DNA of 9,208 bases from CAZEIW01 sp964512305. GTDB lineage: Bacteria > Pseudomonadota > Gammaproteobacteria > Burkholderiales > Burkholderiaceae_F. The first letter of the stretch is position 1. Each line of letters starts with the position of its first letter. The position numbers and the translations under genes were made by a program. Below, in pieces: positions 5,629-9,208 of this stretch. The stretch is taken from NCBI GenBank assembly GCA_964512305.1, contig CAZEIW010000155.1:1-9208 (forward strand), read 5' to 3'. The notes beneath the pieces were generated by a model. It was not told the DNA's origin. It saw nothing but the letters and a program-made list of their open reading frames with translations, and did not search any database.

Positions 5629-6528
5629 ATGCCCACCACGGACCCGTCGCCCGGAAGGCCGCCATCAGGCGCGGCCGCACCAGCGCCGGCTGCCGCGGCG
5701 GACACGGCACAGGTCTACTACGCCAACGCGATGCGGCAGCTGCTGGCCAGCCACAGCGCGCTGGTGGGGCTGCTCGCGCGCAAGCACGTCGAAGAGCGCC
5801 ATCCGCGCTGGGCGCACTGGGGACTGGGCGCGCTGTTCGCCGGGTTCCTGCACGACCTGGGCAAGCTCGACCCCGTGTTCCAGTCGCAACTGCTGCTCGG
5901 CGAGCCGCCGGCCACGCCCTTCGGGGCCGGCCTGCGCGTTCACGAGGCGAGTTGGGCGCTCACGCACCTTGCCTTCGATCCGGCGAAGGTGCGCAAGCTT
6001 CTGCCCAGCGCACTGCCGTGGCAGGTGGTGCAGTACGCCGTGTTCTGGCGCCGCGTCGCCGCACCGACCAACTCCTGGGAGCAAAAGCGCTTCGCGACGC
6101 TCGAGCAGGTATGCAAGCGGGCAGGGGGCTGGATCCAGGACTGCCATGTCGCTCTCTCCGGCGTGCTTGCCGGCATCGAGGCCGGCACCGGCATGCCGGT
6201 CTTCAAGCCCGAAGCCGCATTCCGGCTGGCAGGCAATACGCAGGCGCCCGCCTTTCGCCAGGAGCGCGAGCGGCCGTTGAACCCGTTCGCGACGCGTGAG
6301 CTGACCGCCGCACCCTCGCAGGAGGCAATGGACGCGGCGATTCGCTTGGGGCTGGTCTTCGCGAACCGGATGGTTTCGGCGATGACCGCCCAGGAGGTGG
6401 AGGACAACCTGGAGGGCTGGCGCAGGACCCACTACCTGCCCCCGCTCGAAGTCGCGCGCCCGCGCGACGACTACACCACCGTGCCGCTCGACTGCCTGCT
6501 TACGGTTCCGGCGTCCGAGTCCGATTGA
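5629..6528 (+). CDS. Stand-alone Cas3-type HD-domain protein, probably degenerate
   Basis: This 299-residue protein has a Pro/Ala-rich start (1-27) and then a domain like the HD nuclease part of CRISPR Cas3. The landmarks are His42 (ASHSALVGLLA), the HD motif at 72-85 (GFLHDLGKLDPVFQ, with His75, Asp76, Lys79 and the typical FQ), and RVHEASWAL at 103-111 with His105. Cas3 HD domains normally continue with a His-His pair and end with an Asp in an AD motif. The corresponding places here appear to be YAVFWRRVA (136-144) and LVFANRMVSAM (242-252), giving Trp-Arg and Asn246 instead. Metal binding and nuclease activity may therefore be lost or altered. No helicase domain, other cas gene or CRISPR array is in the window. 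The ATG at 5629 has no Shine-Dalgarno; ATG at 5731 is an alternative that would still keep His42. It could instead be a different HD phosphohydrolase. The HD fold is fairly sure; the Cas3 link is moderate. Confidence 0.7.
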   Translation: MPTTDPSPGRPPSGAAAPAPAAAADTAQVYYANAMRQLLASHSALVGLLARKHVEERHPRWAHWGLGALFAGFLHDLGKLDPVFQSQLLLGEPPATPFGAGLRVHEASWALTHLAFDPAKVRKLLPSALPWQVVQYAVFWRRVAAPTNSWEQKRFATLEQVCKRAGGWIQDCHVALSGVLAGIEAGTGMPVFKPEAAFRLAGNTQAPAFRQERERPLNPFATRELTAAPSQEAMDAAIRLGLVFANRMVSAMTAQEVEDNLEGWRRTHYLPPLEVARPRDDYTTVPLDCLLTVPASESD

Positions 6529-6530
6529 CC

Positions 6531-6544
6531 GCGCGCGAACGCGC
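6531..6544. terminator. Small hairpin between convergent genes
   Basis: GCGCG (6531-6535) and CGCGC (6540-6544) pair around a CGAA tetraloop in the 30-bp space between the convergent HD-domain and nrdJ genes. Only a mixed CT stretch follows on the plus strand and no T run on the minus, so it is at best a weak bidirectional terminator. Confidence 0.25.
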
Positions 6545-6558
6545 CTGCCTCATCTCTC

Positions 6559-9208
6559 TCAGCTGCACGCCCCCGTGAACCCGCACGCGGTGCAGAACTC
6601 GCACCCGTCGCGCTTGATCATCGCCGCCGCACCGCAGCCCGGGCAGACCTTGCCCTTGATCGGCGCCGTGCCCAGCTCCACCGTCTTGCGGGTCTCGGGC
6701 ATCGCCAGGATGCCGACCGAGCGGATCGCGCGGCCGTCGTCGTCGAGGATGCCCAGCACCTTGTAGCGGTACAGCAGCAGCGCCGCGATGTAGGCGACCG
6801 TGCTCGCGTACATCGCCGAGCGGTCGGCGCCCGGCACCGGCGCCCAGAACTCGCCGTTCTGCTCGCCGAAGTTGAGCAGCTTCTTGAGCTTCATCCCGAT
6901 CCAGTTCGCGTCGACCACCCGCATGTCGAGCGAGATGAGCTTGCACAGCCCGTCGAGCACTCTCGGATACTCGCCGGCGAGCCAGATCGAATAGGGGCGG
7001 CGGCTGCCGTCGGGCAGCGTCAGCTCCTTGACGCCGAGCACGAAGTCGTCGCCGGTGTTGGCGTTGGCGACGTCCACCGTCCAGCTCATCGTGCCGAGCG
7101 CACCCGCCTTCGGCTCCTTCTTCGAGAACAGCGCGTCGAGCACCGGCGTCAGGTGCTGGTCGATGTCCTTGAACGCGCCGAGCTGGTCGCAGCGCCAGCG
7201 CACGATCTGCGCGAACGCGGCGACCACGCCGTTGACCCATACCGGCTCGCCGTGCGGCGGGAACGGCACCGAGAAGCCCTGCTCGTCGCGCGCCTTGGCG
7301 AGCGCATCGAGCTTCATCCGCAGCCAGGCGCGGTCCTCGGAGCGCATGTCCATCGACAGCGTCTTGGCGATCGCGCCCAGGCCGCGGGGCTGCTCCGCGC
7401 CGTTGACCCAGACCTCGAAGGGCACGGGCGGCGAGCCGACCTCGCCGATGAAAATCGCGAACGACTCGTTGCGCACCGGGATCTCGACCATGAAGGTCCA
7501 GGCCAGGTTGCCCCCGCTGAGCACCGGGCGCCCGGGCCATTTGAGGCTTGCCAGCGCGGGCTGCGGCGTGAAATCGAGGCGCACGCGCCGGTTCGCGTCG
7601 TCGGCGTCCGGTGCCGCGCTCGAAGGACTCGACGCCGCTTCCTTGCGCACCGTCGTCAGCACCTCGCCGGTCACCAGGTTCGGGCGGTAGGTCGTGATGC
7701 CCTTGAGCCCGGCCTTCCAGGCCTCGAGGTACAGGTTGCGGAAATCGTCGAACGGGTAGTCCTCGGGAACGTTGACCGTCTTGCTGACCGCGGCGTCGAT
7801 GTAGGGCTGAACCGCCGCGATCATCCGCATGTGGTCGATCGCGCTCATCTCGAGCGCGCCGACGAAGGACTCGGGCAGCGCCTCGGGGTCGCCGCCGAGG
7901 TGCTTGTACAGGCGGTAGGCGTAGTCCTCGACCAGGTATTCCTGGCGCGAGCCGTCCGGCATGCGCTTCTTGCGCACGTAGGTCCACGAGAAGGTCGGCT
8001 CGATGCCGCCCGAGGCGTTGCGGGCGAACGCGAGCGAGATCGTTCCGGTGGGCGCGATCGACAGCAGGTGCGAATTGCGGATGCCGTGGCGGCGGATCCG
8101 CTGCTTGAGCGCATCCGGCAGGCGCGAGGCGCAATGCGGCTCGGCCAGGAAGCGCTCGGCGTCGAACAGCGGAAACTTGCCCTTTTCCTGCGCCAGATCG
8201 GCCGATGCCTCGTACGCGGCGTCGCGCATCGCGCCGGAGATGCGCGCGGCCATCGCGCGCGCGTCCTCGCCGTCGTAGCGCAGGTTGAGCATCGTGAGCG
8301 AGTTGCCCAGCCCGGTAAAGCCCAGCCCGACACGCCGCTTGTTCATCGCCTCGACGCGCTGCTCCTCGAGCGGCCACAGTGAGGCCTCGAGCACGTTGTC
8401 GAGCGCGCGGATGGCCACGTGGACGACGTCGTGGAAGGTCTCGAAGTCGAACCTCGCCTCGGGCGTGAACGGGTCGCGCACGAAGCGGTTCAGGTTGATC
8501 GAGCCGAGGCAGCAGCAACCGTACGCGGGCAGCGGCTGTTCGCCGCATTGCCCGGTGACGAGCCCGTTGAAGATGACGGTGTTGCGATCGGCCTGCGTGG
8601 TGTCGAAGACGGCCTCGCGCCCGACAAGCGTGATGCTCGCCACGCGCGTGGCGAAGCGCTGCGTCTTGCGCAGCACCTTGTCCGACGCCCACTGGCGGTA
8701 TTTCCCGTTCTTGGCTTCGGTCAGGAACCCGACCTCCTGCATGAAGCGCTCGCGCGACTGGCCGTCGATGATGAGCTCGAAATCGGCCTTGCACGGGTAC
8801 AGGCGCCGGCCGCCGCGGCCGTCGGGCAGCAGGCGTTCGCCGGCCTCGCGGCGCTGCTTGATCCGGCAAAAAACCCCGAAATTGGCGAGCAGGACCTGGA
8901 CGTCCTTCAGCAGGCTGGGCTGGCTCGAGGCGAGCCGGACCGAGCACGACTGGCTTTCGGAGGAGATGTTGACGGTACCGTCGGTCTGGAAGAGGCCCTG
9001 CAGGTACCCGCGCACGCATTCTTCCGAGCCTCGCCAGACCACTTCCGGCACGCTGAGTTTCGAATTCGCGCCGAAGCCCAGGTGCTCCAGGTAGCGGGCG
9101 AGCAGCACCGATCGAATGAACGCGTGCTGACGCTCGGGCACGGCCACCGGAGCGACTTGCCGCGCCTTGCGCGCGCCGAGCTGTGAAGCCTCGAGAAGGC
9201 CATTGACG
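6559..9208 (-). CDS. Class II (B12-dependent) ribonucleotide reductase with intein, 5'-truncated by window
   Basis: NrdJ makes deoxyribonucleotides from ribonucleotides using a cobalamin-derived radical and needs no oxygen. The frame is open to the window edge; 882 residues are visible, of which the first 220 are intein and the last 662 are reductase. The reductase part opens with CGEQPLPAYGCCCLGSINL, the active-site loop: the first Cys is the thiyl-radical cysteine, the Glu two residues on is its catalytic partner, and a Cys at +11 matches the second redox cysteine. SIAPTGTISLAF (about 8032-8070) is the phosphate-binding motif, and TTYRPN (about 7679-7696) closes the barrel. After a Ser/Ala/Asp linker come two similar domains (about 7170-7505 and 6755-7095) with TSCPD-type features, then a Cys-rich tail CPGCG...CEFCTACG...CS that resembles a zinc ribbon and may re-reduce the active site. 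The N-terminal cobalamin and allosteric parts lie outside. Without intein excision the enzyme cannot be functional. Confidence 0.93.
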   Translation of the reverse strand, partial: VNGLLEASQLGARKARQVAPVAVPERQHAFIRSVLLARYLEHLGFGANSKLSVPEVVWRGSEECVRGYLQGLFQTDGTVNISSESQSCSVRLASSQPSLLKDVQVLLANFGVFCRIKQRREAGERLLPDGRGGRRLYPCKADFELIIDGQSRERFMQEVGFLTEAKNGKYRQWASDKVLRKTQRFATRVASITLVGREAVFDTTQADRNTVIFNGLVTGQCGEQPLPAYGCCCLGSINLNRFVRDPFTPEARFDFETFHDVVHVAIRALDNVLEASLWPLEEQRVEAMNKRRVGLGFTGLGNSLTMLNLRYDGEDARAMAARISGAMRDAAYEASADLAQEKGKFPLFDAERFLAEPHCASRLPDALKQRIRRHGIRNSHLLSIAPTGTISLAFARNASGGIEPTFSWTYVRKKRMPDGSRQEYLVEDYAYRLYKHLGGDPEALPESFVGALEMSAIDHMRMIAAVQPYIDAAVSKTVNVPEDYPFDDFRNLYLEAWKAGLKGITTYRPNLVTGEVLTTVRKEAASSPSSAAPDADDANRRVRLDFTPQPALASLKWPGRPVLSGGNLAWTFMVEIPVRNESFAIFIGEVGSPPVPFEVWVNGAEQPRGLGAIAKTLSMDMRSEDRAWLRMKLDALAKARDEQGFSVPFPPHGEPVWVNGVVAAFAQIVRWRCDQLGAFKDIDQHLTPVLDALFSKKEPKAGALGTMSWTVDVANANTGDDFVLGVKELTLPDGSRRPYSIWLAGEYPRVLDGLCKLISLDMRVVDANWIGMKLKKLLNFGEQNGEFWAPVPGADRSAMYASTVAYIAALLLYRYKVLGILDDDGRAIRSVGILAMPETRKTVELGTAPIKGKVCPGCGAAAMIKRDGCEFCTACGFTGACS
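8548..9208 (-). mobile_element. Intein (C-terminal 220 residues) with LAGLIDADG endonuclease, in nrdJ
   Basis: An intein is a self-splicing protein insert translated with its host and then excised. Here the host reading frame continues without interruption into sequence foreign to reductases. At residues 67-77 of the visible part (8977-9009) GYLQGLFQTDG is a LAGLIDADG-type motif with catalytic Asp76, followed by the usual FELIIDGQSRERFMQEVGFL pattern (143-162) of a DOD homing endonuclease. The splicing end shows block F (RVASITLVGREAVFDTT, 188-204) and block G (FNGLVTGQ, 213-220), directly before the +1 Cys. The final residues are Gly-Gln, not His-Asn. The N-terminal splicing half and the first LAGLIDADG motif lie beyond the window. 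No stop or frameshift is seen, so the element may be active. Confidence 0.85.

Noticed and set aside
7153..8382. Plus-strand open frame of 409 residues antisense to nrdJ
   Set aside because: It is a shadow of the nrdJ codon bias, without ribosome site or recognisable family.
6500..9019. Second very long minus-strand frame (839 residues) overlapping nrdJ
   Set aside because: Its Arg/Ala/Gly-rich translation has no motifs, while the other frame gives unambiguous NrdJ and intein sequence.
8285..9094. Plus-strand open frame of 269 residues antisense to the intein and reductase junction
   Set aside because: No motif, no start signal, and a composition expected of an antisense frame.

Overview
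This GC-rich window looks chromosomal and comes from a high-GC proteobacterium. It is most likely a betaproteobacterium (Burkholderiales or Rhodocyclales type); that is an inference from base composition, strong G/C at codon third positions, and the style of the genes, not from a marker gene. No rRNA, tRNA or CRISPR array was seen.

Layout: (1) Positions 1-205 hold no supportable gene, only a GC hairpin and a short REP-like repeat. (2) Positions 206-2205 (minus strand) encode the two permease subunits of an oligopeptide/dipeptide-type ABC importer, joined by an ATGA overlap. (3) A 142-bp divergent intergenic region carries a candidate sigma-70 promoter overlapped by an AT-rich 15-mer that resembles a Fur box. 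(4) Positions 2348-4656 (plus strand) encode the periplasmic family 5 solute-binding protein of the importer and, 20 bp later, an OsmC/Ohr-family protein with both conserved cysteines. No ATPase subunits are visible. (5) Positions 4657-5628 form an accessory-looking stretch: a 390-bp non-coding region with direct and inverted repeats, a CTCTGACCCC motif, a G-quadruplex-type G tract and a perfect hairpin; an unrecognised small ORF; then a second gap with a REP-like repeat and two overlapping, mutually exclusive hairpins. (6) Positions 5629-6528 encode a stand-alone protein with a Cas3-type HD domain. It has no helicase, and two of the metal-binding positions look substituted. (7) Positions 6559-9208 (minus strand, 5' end outside the window) encode the adenosylcobalamin-dependent class II ribonucleotide reductase NrdJ, interrupted by an intein.

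The most striking features are in NrdJ. The last 220 residues of an intein with a LAGLIDADG homing-endonuclease motif lie in the window and end exactly before the Cys of the N-P-C-G-E active-site motif. The residue that must start the C-extein is therefore the catalytic thiyl-radical cysteine. The intein ends in Gly-Gln instead of the usual His-Asn. The NrdJ C-terminal extension also contains two tandem, diverged copies of one domain followed by a Cys-rich tail.

Working together: permeases and binding protein would form one importer transcribed divergently from a shared control region, possibly iron-responsive. OsmC would add peroxide defence to the same operon. The HD protein and small ORF form a separate small cassette of unknown function, convergent with nrdJ.
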